From Rikenellaceae bacterium (GTDB taxonomy: Bacteria; Bacteroidota; Bacteroidia; Bacteroidales; Rikenellaceae), in the NCBI GenBank assembly GCA_015059955.1, contig SUZK01000005.1, positions 124,001 through 188,000 of the forward strand: a DNA stretch of 64,000 bases, read 5' to 3'. Each line of letters starts with the position of its first letter. Position 1 is the first letter of the stretch. The notes below the pieces were generated by a model. That model had not been told where the DNA came from. It ran no database searches and saw only the letters and a list, made by a program, of their open reading frames with translations. Position numbers and translations under genes: made by a program. Below, one piece after another: positions 25,361-33,291 of this stretch.

Positions 25361-26134
25361 TTAGCGCTTTAGCTTCTCTATGATAAGCTCTGCCACACGC
25401 TTGCCCGATAGTAGCATACCACCAAAGATTGGGCCCATGCGAGGTGTGCCACTTACGGCCGAGGCAGCCATACCGCATACATAGAGGCCAGGGTATATCT
25501 CCTTGGTGCCATTCACCACCTCCTGCTCACCCTCTACAACATCCAACGAGCGCTCGCCAATAACGGCGCCGGTATCTGTTGCGAGCTTGATGCCATTCTT
25601 ACGCGCTACGGTGCAGCACATCTCGCTATCGTGGCCCGTACCATCAACCACGCAGCGTGCCAAGATGTTGAGTGGGTCTACGTGCAGACCCTCGCGCAAT
25701 ACGGGTGTCCAGTTTACCACCACGCCACTAACAACATTACTCTTAAAGATGACATCCTCAACCGAGAAGCAGTTGAAGATTGTAGCGCCCTCATGCACAG
25801 CCTTATAGAGCAGTGCCGAGGTACTCTCCACAGAGTCCATGACATAGAGGTTATCGTCGTAGCGCTCGTAGTTAATGCCGAACTCATCAATGATATGTAG
25901 CGCCTCCTGTTGCACGACAATCTGGTTGAACATCATAGCACCGCCCCACATACCACCACCGGGCGATAACTTTCTATCGAACAATGCCACCCTCAGTCCC
26001 TCCTTAGCGAGATAGTAGGCCGCAACGATACCCGATGGGCCACCGCCAACGATGGCCACGTCAAGCTCCAAGTTCTTCTCTAACTTACTGCAATAGGTCG
26101 AAACGATACCCTGCGAAACACGTCTTTCAATCAT
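25361..26134 (-). CDS. Thi4-type thiazole synthase
   Basis: 257 residues. FAD/NAD-binding start DVAIVGGGPSGIVAAYYLAK (about 25-44), then GGGMWGGAMMFNQIVVQ and a C-terminal GMAASAVSGTPRMGPIFGGM segment, all typical of Thi4/Rv-like ADP-thiazole synthases. These make the thiazole half of thiamine from NAD, glycine and sulfur. Eukaryotic Thi4 gives up its own cysteine sulfur, and many archaeal and bacterial ones use free sulfide. The region VVDGTGHDSEMCCTVARK holds two cysteines but I cannot place the donor position without an alignment. It replaces the ThiG/ThiH/ThiS route, whose genes are absent here. Confidence 0.9.
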   Translation of the reverse strand: MIERRVSQGIVSTYCSKLEKNLELDVAIVGGGPSGIVAAYYLAKEGLRVALFDRKLSPGGGMWGGAMMFNQIVVQQEALHIIDEFGINYERYDDNLYVMDSVESTSALLYKAVHEGATIFNCFSVEDVIFKSNVVSGVVVNWTPVLREGLHVDPLNILARCVVDGTGHDSEMCCTVARKNGIKLATDTGAVIGERSLDVVEGEQEVVNGTKEIYPGLYVCGMAASAVSGTPRMGPIFGGMLLSGKRVAELIIEKLKR

Positions 26135-26160
26135 AGTTTTAAAATTTTTAGAATGTTGAT

Positions 26161-26808
26161 TTACTGCTTGTTATATGCTATAAGATTTTTAATCTCTCTC
26201 ATCTCCTCTTCGGGACATCGAGCATTTAGCACCGAGCCACTCAGCGCTATGCCACTTACGCCCGAGGCCATAAGGTCGGGGATATCGCCCTTGGTAATGC
26301 CACCGATGGCTACAAGCGGAATTGCGATGCCCTCACTACGCATCTGCTCCATAATATTTAGGTAGCCCTCGATGCCGAGTGTTGGCGCCAGCCGTTTCTT
26401 GGTCGTGGTAAAACGATAAGGCCCACAGCCGAAGTAGTCGGGACGAGCGCCACGCATATGCGACACAATATCATCAAATGAATTGACCGTAGCGCCGATT
26501 ATATACTCATTACCAAGTATCTCGCGGGCCTCGGCTATGGGCATATCCTCCTTACCAAGATGCACGCCATCAGCCTCGATGCGTTTTGCCAGCATCACAT
26601 CGTCGTCGATGATAAACGTAGCGCCATAGCTACGACACAGAGCCTGGACCTCGATGGCAGTAGCCTCCAAAAGCTCTGCATCTACACCCTTCATGCGTAG
26701 CTGCACCCAGCGGCAGCCACCCTCCAAGGCCATGCGTGCCGAGTCGACATATGTGTAACGGTCGTTGTGGTGCGTTATAAACTGCAAACATAGATTATCA
26801 CTCTTCAT
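26161..26808 (-). CDS. thiE: Thiamine-phosphate synthase
   Basis: 215 residues. ThiE joins HMP-pyrophosphate and thiazole phosphate to give thiamine phosphate. Motifs: VQLRMKG, FIIDDDVMLAKRIEADGVHLGKEDMP, GATVNS, DYFGCGPYRFTTTKK and VAIGGITKGDI. The start overlaps the end of thiD by 11 bases, so translation is probably coupled. Full-length and intact compared with the shorter paralogue at 24822. Confidence 0.94.
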   Translation of the reverse strand: MKSDNLCLQFITHHNDRYTYVDSARMALEGGCRWVQLRMKGVDAELLEATAIEVQALCRSYGATFIIDDDVMLAKRIEADGVHLGKEDMPIAEAREILGNEYIIGATVNSFDDIVSHMRGARPDYFGCGPYRFTTTKKRLAPTLGIEGYLNIMEQMRSEGIAIPLVAIGGITKGDIPDLMASGVSGIALSGSVLNARCPEEEMREIKNLIAYNKQ

Positions 26809-27682
26809 AGGTCAACATCTTTTGAGGGTTATACAAGTGGTTTACAGGGCCAAAGCCACTACCAATCGAGACATCGGCACCCATCTGAATAGCCTCCGAC
26901 ACATACTCCTTAGCCCTACCTACGGCCTCAGTCAGTGTACAGCCACGCGCCATATATGCCGCTATGGCCGACGACAGCGTGCACCCCGTGCCGTGAATGT
27001 TATTTGTTTGGATGGTTGGCGATGTAAAGTACGACACCTCTATGCCCGACGAGGTACGAATATAGAGGATGTCTGTTTTCATGTCACCCTCCTCGTGACC
27101 ACCCTTAAGGAGGATGGCGTGCGCTCCGAGTGATAGTAGATGGCGAGCGGCGTCAAATTTCTGCTCCGCAGTAGTGAGTGGCATAGATGTAAGAGCCTCC
27201 ATCTCAGGGATGTTGGGCGTAACGAGTGTCGCCATGGGTAGCAGACGCCTCTTCACGACCTCCTGTGCCTCGATAGATAGCAGCCGATGTCCGCTGCTCG
27301 ACACCATCACAGGGTCAAGGATGATGGGCACGTTGCACTGCATGAGCGCCTCGGCAACGGTGGTTGCTATCTCCACATTCGACAGCATGCCTAACTTAAT
27401 TACAGAGGGGTTTACATCGTCGACGACGGCCATAATCTGGTCGTAGACCATCCTTGCGGGCAGGGCAAGTTGCGAGTGCACACCCACGGTGTTTTGTGCC
27501 GTGATGGCCGTAATTGCCGTAGCGCCATATACGCCAAGTGCCGAGAATGTCTTGATATCGGCCTGTATGCCAGCCCCTCCCGACGAGTCGGAGCCAGCGA
27601 TAGATAGCGCCACGTGGTAGCGTCGTTGTGGTTTAAGATGGGAGTTGTCGCACCCCTCGGTGTTGTTAACTTTTAGTTCCAT
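26798..27682 (-). CDS. thiD: Hydroxymethylpyrimidine/phosphomethylpyrimidine kinase
   Basis: 294 residues, with about 20 extra at the N terminus before [23 protein letters not shown], the substrate- and ATP-binding start of the family. [13 protein letters not shown] and [17 protein letters not shown] carry the catalytic Gly-Thr-Gly-Cys loop. It phosphorylates HMP and HMP-P for thiamine. First gene of the operon, 44 bases past the riboswitch terminator. No thiC is present here, so pyrimidine may be salvaged or made elsewhere. Confidence 0.94.
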   Translation of the reverse strand: MELKVNNTEGCDNSHLKPQRRYHVALSIAGSDSSGGAGIQADIKTFSALGVYGATAITAITAQNTVGVHSQLALPARMVYDQIMAVVDDVNPSVIKLGMLSNVEIATTVAEALMQCNVPIILDPVMVSSSGHRLLSIEAQEVVKRRLLPMATLVTPNIPEMEALTSMPLTTAEQKFDAARHLLSLGAHAILLKGGHEEGDMKTDILYIRTSSGIEVSYFTSPTIQTNNIHGTGCTLSSAIAAYMARGCTLTEAVGRAKEYVSEAIQMGADVSIGSGFGPVNHLYNPQKMLTYEE

Positions 27683-27725
27683 ACGCGCTTAGTTTAAAAG
27701 TTCTACAACAGGGGTCGCCTAAGAC

Positions 27726-27761
27726 GAAAAAAACGCATACCTACATTACGGGGTATGCGTT
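27726..27761 (-). terminator. TPP-controlled terminator (expression platform)
   Basis: AACGCATACC and GGTATGCGTT form a 10-bp stem followed by a run of seven T on the minus strand. It lies between riboswitch and thiD, so TPP binding would be expected to promote termination. Confidence 0.8.
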
Positions 27762-27770
27762 AAGATATTA

Positions 27771-27846
27771 TCCACAATTCCTACGGCAGTACTAACTGCA
27801 TCAGGTTCGAGGGTGTAATCTCAGCCAGTAAAGGCACCCCTTTGTT
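27771..27846 (-). ncRNA. TPP riboswitch (THI element)
   Basis: Minus-strand RNA has GGGGTGCC, CTGGCTGAGA, ACCC, GAACCTGAT and a closing GTAGGAA, the conserved order of the TPP aptamer. It begins within a few bases of the transcription start set by the -7 box at 27852-27859 and is followed by an intrinsic terminator. It controls thiD-thiE-thi4-tenI-like. Confidence 0.95.
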
Positions 27847-27851
27847 TAGTG

Positions 27852-27859
27852 CAAAGATA
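27852..27859 (-). promoter_or_regulatory. -7 promoter box of the thiamine operon
   Basis: TATCTTTG on the minus strand, placing the start of transcription near 27847, directly ahead of the aptamer. Confidence 0.65.
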
Positions 27860-27986
27860 CGAAAAAAAATTTAAAGTCCAAAGAGAAAAGAGAAAAGATA
27901 TCAGGCTTCACCCACAGCAAATTATAATTAACAAAAAAGGACATTGCCATACGACAATGTCCTCTCTGTTCCCTATTCTCTCTCTC

Positions 27987-28682
27987 TTAGTCACGGTCGC
28001 CAAGCAATCGCAACAAGTAGATAAAGAGGTTGATAAAGTCGAGGTAGAGCATCAAGGCACCCATCAAAGCCAACTTCTGGCCATTCTCATCTGCTGTGCC
28101 ATGCTCCATAAACATATTCTTGATGTTCTGCGTATCCCACGCCGTAAGGCCCACGAAGACGACAACACCGATATATGTACAAGCCATATATAGTCCCTCC
28201 GAGCCGAGGAACATATTGACCACCGTTGCGATGATAAGGCCTATGAGCAACATCATAAGGATACTACCCATCTTAGAGAGGTCCATACGTGTCACATAGC
28301 CCACAAGGCTGGTAACGAAGAATGTGCCTGCCGTAACGAAGAACGTGGCGATGATATCGCTCATGTCGTATGCCAAGAAGAGCGTACCAAAGGTGACGCC
28401 CGTAAGCACCGAGTAGGCGATAAATAGCAGTGTTGCCGAGGTTATCGACATCTTATGCAGGCGCGCCGAGAGCCAGATAACAACGCCTATCTGAGCGATG
28501 AGGATAATCCACATCATCGCTGGCGTGTTGATGAGCATATTGAGGTATGCCTCCGACTGCGATAGGAAGTATGCCACAAGACCTGTGATGGTCAGCGCGG
28601 CAGACATCTGCATATAGAGGCTCTTGAAGAGTGTTGCGGTTAGCGACTGTGCAACCGTCTTTGTTGATGTAATCTGTGCCAT
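27987..28682 (-). CDS. Bax inhibitor-1/YccA family membrane protein
   Basis: 231 residues with seven hydrophobic segments. The family signature lies near the C terminus (VVVFVGLTAWDTQNIK and ALYLDFINLFIYLLRLLG with the paired Asp residues thought to form a pH sensor in BsYetJ). Bacterial members are inner-membrane proteins, some leaking calcium. Length is typical. It lies upstream of the thiamine operon on the same strand, without evident linkage to it. Confidence 0.9.
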   Translation of the reverse strand: MAQITSTKTVAQSLTATLFKSLYMQMSAALTITGLVAYFLSQSEAYLNMLINTPAMMWIILIAQIGVVIWLSARLHKMSITSATLLFIAYSVLTGVTFGTLFLAYDMSDIIATFFVTAGTFFVTSLVGYVTRMDLSKMGSILMMLLIGLIIATVVNMFLGSEGLYMACTYIGVVVFVGLTAWDTQNIKNMFMEHGTADENGQKLALMGALMLYLDFINLFIYLLRLLGDRD

Positions 28683-28757
28683 AATATCTTTGTTAATTTT
28701 TCTTAATCGTGTTAGCCGACACTGCGGTTATACTCTTATAACGCTGCGGCGGGCAAA

Positions 28758-29402
28758 TTATTTTCTCTTGACAAGCGAACGTACAACATCGTATACCGAT
28801 AGTGTCGCTGCGGCGCACGCCAAGATAAGCATTATCTTCACGCCGTGGCGCACCTCGACGCTTATATAGTCGGTGATGACATCACATACCGTCGAGTAGA
28901 AGACCATGTTAGGGCGGTTCATCGGCGACAATCCCTTCATAGGGCCATCGAAGATATCCATCAGCTTGTCACCATCTTGAGCTGTCGTCTGCCACAGGTC
29001 GGCAACCTCGGGAGGTGTCGTAAGTGCCATAACGCCAACCACAACACACCCTATTGCCGCCACGAGCGTAAGTATCTTGTTACGACACACGGCGAAGATA
29101 ATCATCGCCAATGCCATGCCAAAGGCAACAAGGCCATAGGTTGTGCTGATGCCTGAGAAGCCTGCAACGAGACGTGTCATAGCCCCAACAATGGCATCCA
29201 TAATACCACCGTCGATGCTTAGCCGTAGGCTATACCAGCCAAGAAAGGTGCTCATGATGATGGCTACGCCGATGCAGATGATGGCGATGCGCACAAGCAT
29301 ACCATCACGCTTCGAGCCACACATAAGCTCGGCACCACATCGTGGACAGCGACGCATAAGCTCCGTGGTACTCTCGCCACACTCCGAACAAAACTTTGCC
29401 AT
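28758..29402 (-). CDS. Zinc-ribbon membrane protein of unknown function
   Basis: 214 residues. The N terminus is a zinc ribbon, CSEC at residues 4-7 and CPRC at 19-22. Four hydrophobic segments follow (about 35-55, 80-105, 110-130, 185-205). Similar zinc-ribbon-plus-membrane proteins exist widely without known function. It starts 18 bases past the tRNA-Arg gene on the same strand and may be co-transcribed with it. Confidence 0.7.
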   Translation of the reverse strand: MAKFCSECGESTTELMRRCPRCGAELMCGSKRDGMLVRIAIICIGVAIIMSTFLGWYSLRLSIDGGIMDAIVGAMTRLVAGFSGISTTYGLVAFGMALAMIIFAVCRNKILTLVAAIGCVVVGVMALTTPPEVADLWQTTAQDGDKLMDIFDGPMKGLSPMNRPNMVFYSTVCDVITDYISVEVRHGVKIMLILACAAATLSVYDVVRSLVKRK

Positions 29403-29420
29403 AGGTAAAGACTCAATAAG

Positions 29421-29492
29421 TAGCCCCTCCGGGACTCGAACCCGGATTTAAGGTTTAGGAAACCTTCGTTCTATCCCTTGAACTAAAGAGCC
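29421..29492 (-). tRNA. tRNA-Arg (anticodon CCT)
   Basis: 72-nt cloverleaf: acceptor GGCTCTT/AGGGGCT (three wobble pairs), D-stem GTTC/GAAC, anticodon stem AAGGT/ACCTT with loop TTCCTAA, T-arm CCGGG-TTCGAGT-CCCGG, discriminator A. It reads AGG. No CCA encoded. Confidence 0.88.
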
Positions 29493-29574
29493 AAACGACG
29501 TGCAAATATAGTAAAAAAATATAAACTACGCCTCACACCCCCTCAAAAGAGCACAACCACCACCCTTTTGACTC

Positions 29575-30465
29575 CTAACCGCGGAAGAGACCGCGCGAGA
29601 TATGGTAGCGCATCTTGAGGAGATAGCGCGACTGCGATGGTCGATAGGTCAAGCACAGCACAAGCGTAGCACCCCACTTGGCAACCTCCGAGAGATAGGC
29701 ACCGAAGAGACGACCCTCACGCTTAGCGCGCAGACGCTGCGAGAGACCTGTGCTATGGAAGAGACGTGTAGTGTACTCCTCTGTTAGCTTCCAGTCGGGA
29801 ATGCGGTGATATATGGTGGCACGTGGCACATAGTAGATAGGTAGCTTCGCATCGCGCATACGCTTGAAGAGGTCACACTCCTCGCCACCTATCAGCTTAT
29901 CACCCGAGCGTCCAAGCTCCGTATCAAAGCAGCCTATACGCTCGAATACCTCACGACGCACAGCCATATTGCCACCACCAGGGTGCTTGCCACGTGGGAA
30001 TGGCTTGATGTAGTCACCCAAATATAGCGGATTAGCTATGGGGCGTGCCACATACTGCGACATCCAACGGGGGCGTCCCGAGAGGTAGTCGGCAACGATA
30101 CGACCACCTGCGGCCATAGCCTGCGGGTAGCGCTCGAAGAAGTTTATATAGCGGCTAACGTAGTCGTAGACAATGGTCTCGTCGTCGTCGATAAAGGCGA
30201 TTACCTCGCCACGGCTCTCGGCAATACCGCGGTTACGAGCATGCGACAATCCCTGCTTAGGCTCAAAGAGATAGCGCAGGTTAAGCTCCTTGTGCTCAGC
30301 TATTATCCTCTCAACGCGCTGGCGCGTATCGTCGGTCGAGTTATTATCCACAATGATGCACTCCCACTGCGAGGCATCGAAGCGCTGGTTAACCACCACC
30401 TCTAAGGTAGTCTCGAGGTCGTCAGCGCGATTATAGGTCGTAAGAATAATTGATAAACGTATCAT
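29575..30465 (-). CDS. Family 2 glycosyltransferase
   Basis: 296 residues. GT-A fold: LSIILTTYNRADDL at the start, IIVDNNSTDDT, ARNRGIAESRGEVIAFIDDDE (the DXD-type metal site) and GGEECDLFKRM. These enzymes move a sugar from a nucleotide donor to a lipid or glycan in the cytoplasm, probably for surface polysaccharide. The acceptor is unknown. The start codon lies 4 bases after a -7 box, so its transcript is expected to be leaderless. Divergent from gph. Confidence 0.88.
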   Translation of the reverse strand: MIRLSIILTTYNRADDLETTLEVVVNQRFDASQWECIIVDNNSTDDTRQRVERIIAEHKELNLRYLFEPKQGLSHARNRGIAESRGEVIAFIDDDETIVYDYVSRYINFFERYPQAMAAGGRIVADYLSGRPRWMSQYVARPIANPLYLGDYIKPFPRGKHPGGGNMAVRREVFERIGCFDTELGRSGDKLIGGEECDLFKRMRDAKLPIYYVPRATIYHRIPDWKLTEEYTTRLFHSTGLSQRLRAKREGRLFGAYLSEVAKWGATLVLCLTYRPSQSRYLLKMRYHISRGLFRG

Positions 30466-30469
30466 AGCG

Positions 30470-30477
30470 CAAAGATA
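30470..30477 (-). promoter_or_regulatory. -7 box of the glycosyltransferase gene, leaderless type
   Basis: TATCTTTG on the minus strand ends 4 bases before the ATG at 30465, so transcription would begin at or within a base or two of the start codon. Confidence 0.6.
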
Positions 30478-30499
30478 CGAAAAAAAAGATAATAATTCC

Positions 30500-30507
30500 T
30501 ATCTTTG
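30500..30507 (+). promoter_or_regulatory. -7 box of gph, leaderless type
   Basis: TATCTTTG ends 4 bases before the ATG at 30512, the mirror image of the glycosyltransferase promoter 22 bp away. Confidence 0.6.
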
Positions 30508-30511
30508 CAGC

Positions 30512-31174
30512 ATGAAATATTCTTTAGTCATATTCGACCTTGACGGCACGCTGCTAAATACCATCGGTGATTTAGCGGCCTCGGTAGACTACGTGATGCG
30601 TAGCCGCAACCTTCCAGAGCACACCGATGCGGAGTATCGCGCCATGGTGGGCGGTGGCATCAAGCGCCTTGTGGAGCGTGCCTTACCCTCGCACCTCGCA
30701 GCCGACGACGCCTATGTCGAGGAGTGCGTAGCGCAGTTTCGACGCTACTATGTCGACAATATCGACCGCCACACTACACCATACGAGGGTATAGTGGAGC
30801 TACTCCACGAGTTACGACAGCGTGGCATCATGGTGGCCGTAGCATCCAACAAATTCCAGCACGGCACCGACCGCCTTGTGTCGAAGTTCTTCGGCGACAT
30901 AGACTTCGTCGCCGTCGAGGGCAACCGCGAGGGAGCTCCCCTAAAACCCGACCCAGCAATCATCCACAACATCCTACGCATTGCCAACGTAGAGCCAAGC
31001 AAGGCGGTTATGGTTGGTGACTCGGGCATCGACATACGCACGGCTATGGCAGCCGGCATCGACGTTGTGGGCGTAGCTTGGGGCTTCCGCTTTGCCGACG
31101 AGCTATACAGTGCTGGAGCACAGAGCGTTGTGACCAATACCAAGGAGCTTACGCAACTAATCCTCACCGAATAG
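30512..31174 (+). CDS. gph: HAD-family phosphatase, phosphoglycolate phosphatase-like
   Basis: 220 residues. HAD motif I is FDLDGTLLNT (residues 8-17), motif II VAVASNK, and motifs III/IV KPDPAIIHNIL with MVGDSGIDIRTAMAAG. The cap domain is helical (type C1), as in Gph and PPase-type enzymes. It probably hydrolyses 2-phosphoglycolate or a similar small phosphate ester in the cytoplasm. Tail-to-tail with the NtrC-like gene, with only one base between the stops. Confidence 0.8.
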   Translation: MKYSLVIFDLDGTLLNTIGDLAASVDYVMRSRNLPEHTDAEYRAMVGGGIKRLVERALPSHLAADDAYVEECVAQFRRYYVDNIDRHTTPYEGIVELLHELRQRGIMVAVASNKFQHGTDRLVSKFFGDIDFVAVEGNREGAPLKPDPAIIHNILRIANVEPSKAVMVGDSGIDIRTAMAAGIDVVGVAWGFRFADELYSAGAQSVVTNTKELTQLILTE

Positions 31175-31175
31175 C

Positions 31176-32315
31176 TTAGGCATGGCAATACATCCTTACG
31201 GCATCGGCCGTGATACGGTCGTCACTGAGGATTATAAGGCGCTCGACGACATTGTGTAGTTCGCGGATATTACCCGTCCAGCGGCAGTGCGACAGCAGGT
31301 CGACAGCCTCGTTGTCGATATGCTTTATCTCTATCTCGTGGCGCGTGCATATCTCCGTAATGAAGTGGTCGACAAGCAGGCTTATGTCATCTTGTCGCTC
31401 ACGCAAGGGTGGCACGTCTATCTCGATGACACTCAGGCGATGGTATAGGTCTTCGCGGAAGTGTCCCGCAGCAATCTCCTGGCGTATATCCTTATTCGTA
31501 GCAGCCACAACGCGCACATCTACGGGGATATCCCTATCGCCACCAACGCGCGTTATCTTATTCTCCTGCAAGGCTCTAAGTACCTTAGCCTGTGCCGCCA
31601 ACGACATATCGCCAATCTCATCCATAAAGAGCGTGCCACCATCGGCCAACTCGAACTTACCCTTGCGCTGCTTTACGGCAGAGGTGAACGACCCCTTCTC
31701 GTGACCAAATAGCTCGCTCTCGATAAGCTCCGAGGGTATAGCGGCGCAGTTTACCTCGACGAAGGGTGCTGCTGCACGGTGACTTTTGAGGTGCAGCCAT
31801 CGTGCCACAAGCTCCTTGCCCGTGCCATTCTCACCCAACACAAGCACACGCGCATCCGAGGGCGCCACGCGCTGTATCATACGTCTCACATGCTCGATAG
31901 CCGACGAGCAACCGATGATAGGCTGTGTGGCACAATTAGTGCGTTTAACACTACTACGCTGTAAAGGGCGACAACGCATAGGCTCCTCATCACCCATATC
32001 GTCGATACTACGCAGTCGCCACAGCAGGCGGTTCATGTCGATAGGCGTACTCAGGTAGTCGATAGCACCATGGCGCACAGCGGCGAGTGCCGTCTCGATA
32101 TTTGGCTCTTGACCGATGACAATCTTAGGCACGTCGAGGCTATCGAGCGAGATGTCACTGCCCACGATGGCTGCATCACACGGCGTCGAGCTACATATCT
32201 CATGCGCCGTCTGCTCACTGTCGGCCTCGATGGTGGTAAAGTTCTCAAATTGAAGACGCTCGACCAACGAGTTACGGATACTTTTAGAGTGAAAGAGAAG
32301 TAAAATTTTTATCAT
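31176..32315 (-). CDS. NtrC-like sigma-54-type AAA+ protein with degenerate receiver and no DNA-binding domain
   Basis: 379 residues from ATG 32315. The N-terminal 105 or so residues resemble a receiver but start ILLLFHSKS without the acidic pair, and have CDAAIVGSDIS where the phosphorylated Asp is expected, so phosphorylation is doubtful. The AAA+ domain is complete: Walker A GENGTGKE, Walker B GGTLFMDEIGDM, the Arg-finger region and LYHRLSVIEIDVPPLRER. The sigma-54-contacting GAFTGA loop reads GSFTSA. The protein ends right after the AAA+ lid (RITADAVRMYCHA) and lacks the usual Fis-type HTH. It may act without binding DNA, or with a partner. Convergent with gph. Confidence 0.85.
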   Translation of the reverse strand: MIKILLLFHSKSIRNSLVERLQFENFTTIEADSEQTAHEICSSTPCDAAIVGSDISLDSLDVPKIVIGQEPNIETALAAVRHGAIDYLSTPIDMNRLLWRLRSIDDMGDEEPMRCRPLQRSSVKRTNCATQPIIGCSSAIEHVRRMIQRVAPSDARVLVLGENGTGKELVARWLHLKSHRAAAPFVEVNCAAIPSELIESELFGHEKGSFTSAVKQRKGKFELADGGTLFMDEIGDMSLAAQAKVLRALQENKITRVGGDRDIPVDVRVVAATNKDIRQEIAAGHFREDLYHRLSVIEIDVPPLRERQDDISLLVDHFITEICTRHEIEIKHIDNEAVDLLSHCRWTGNIRELHNVVERLIILSDDRITADAVRMYCHA

Positions 32316-32540
32316 AGTTTGCTTATGTGAAAAAATTGCATTTACTTTGTAGGGATAAACTATGTTTATCCGACTATCACACCTACCCGAGAGCCCAACG
32401 CTCGGTGATGGATAATCGAGGGGTAAAGATTTCATCTTTTGCCCAATGGTGCAAACCACCAACCGTAAATTGAACTATTGACAACACACATGTTGACCAA
32501 TATTACTATTATATAGTTTATCGTCATAATCGATACTAAC

Positions 32541-33218
32541 ATGGAGATGAGAAAAAATTATAACTATAAGCGCCGCAAGCTCTATCTTCCAGAGTATGGT
32601 CGCCACATCCAGGAGATGGTCGACTCGCTACTTATCATCGAGGATAGACAGGAGCGCACACGTCAGGCTAAGGCCGTCATCGCCGTTATGGGCAACCTCA
32701 ACCCAATGTTGCGCGATACGGAGGACTTCAAACATAAGCTGTGGGACCACCTCTTCATAATGTCGGACTTTCAGTTAGATGTCGACTCACCATACGCACA
32801 ACCATCACGCCAAGACCTTATGGTGACACCACAAAAATTGCGATATCCTCAGTCGCGTATCGCCTTCAAGCACTACGGCAAGTATACGCAGCAATTCATA
32901 CGCGCCATAGCAGCCGAGAAGGGGGCAACAAAGAGCCCATCGCAGATTATGGACGTCGCGCGATATATGCGTGCCAAGAGTTTCGAGTTTAACAACGAGC
33001 ACCCCAACAACGAGGTTATCGTGCGCGACATACGCATCATGTCGGGAGGTGAGATAGATGTCGACCTCAACGAGATTAACAACATGCGTAGCGACTACCA
33101 TCGTACCTCTCAGCCACAACGTAAGGTACAGCGCAAGGCACAACCACAGCGCAACAACAATAACCGCAAGCAGGCGAAGGGCAGCAAAAATCAGCACCGC
33201 CACAACGCACACAAATAG
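32541..33218 (+). CDS. DUF4290 family protein
   Basis: 225 residues (start ATG 32541, or the next in-frame ATG two codons later). The conserved core RKLYLPEYGRHIQEMVDSLL, ERTRQAKAVIAVMGNLNP and DFKHKLWDHLFIMSDF is typical of this Bacteroidetes family of unknown function. The last 40 residues are a low-complexity basic tail rich in Gln, Asn, Arg and His, suggesting RNA or nucleic-acid contact; that is inference. First gene of an apparent operon with the TlpA-like lipoprotein, lpxH, thyA and folA. Confidence 0.85.
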   Translation: MEMRKNYNYKRRKLYLPEYGRHIQEMVDSLLIIEDRQERTRQAKAVIAVMGNLNPMLRDTEDFKHKLWDHLFIMSDFQLDVDSPYAQPSRQDLMVTPQKLRYPQSRIAFKHYGKYTQQFIRAIAAEKGATKSPSQIMDVARYMRAKSFEFNNEHPNNEVIVRDIRIMSGGEIDVDLNEINNMRSDYHRTSQPQRKVQRKAQPQRNNNNRKQAKGSKNQHRHNAHK

Positions 33219-33291
33219 CAACTATCGAGGGGCAGAGAGAGGAGCAGCAGATGTAGCCTTCCACCCTTTTAACGAGTAACAACTAAGTAAA

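Noticed and set aside
28685..28692. TATCTTTG on the plus strand upstream of the Bax-inhibitor gene
   Set aside because: It points away from that minus-strand gene and into no gene on the plus strand.
30470..30507. A-rich region between gph and the glycosyltransferase as a terminator
   Set aside because: There is no stem, and the two -7 boxes explain it better.
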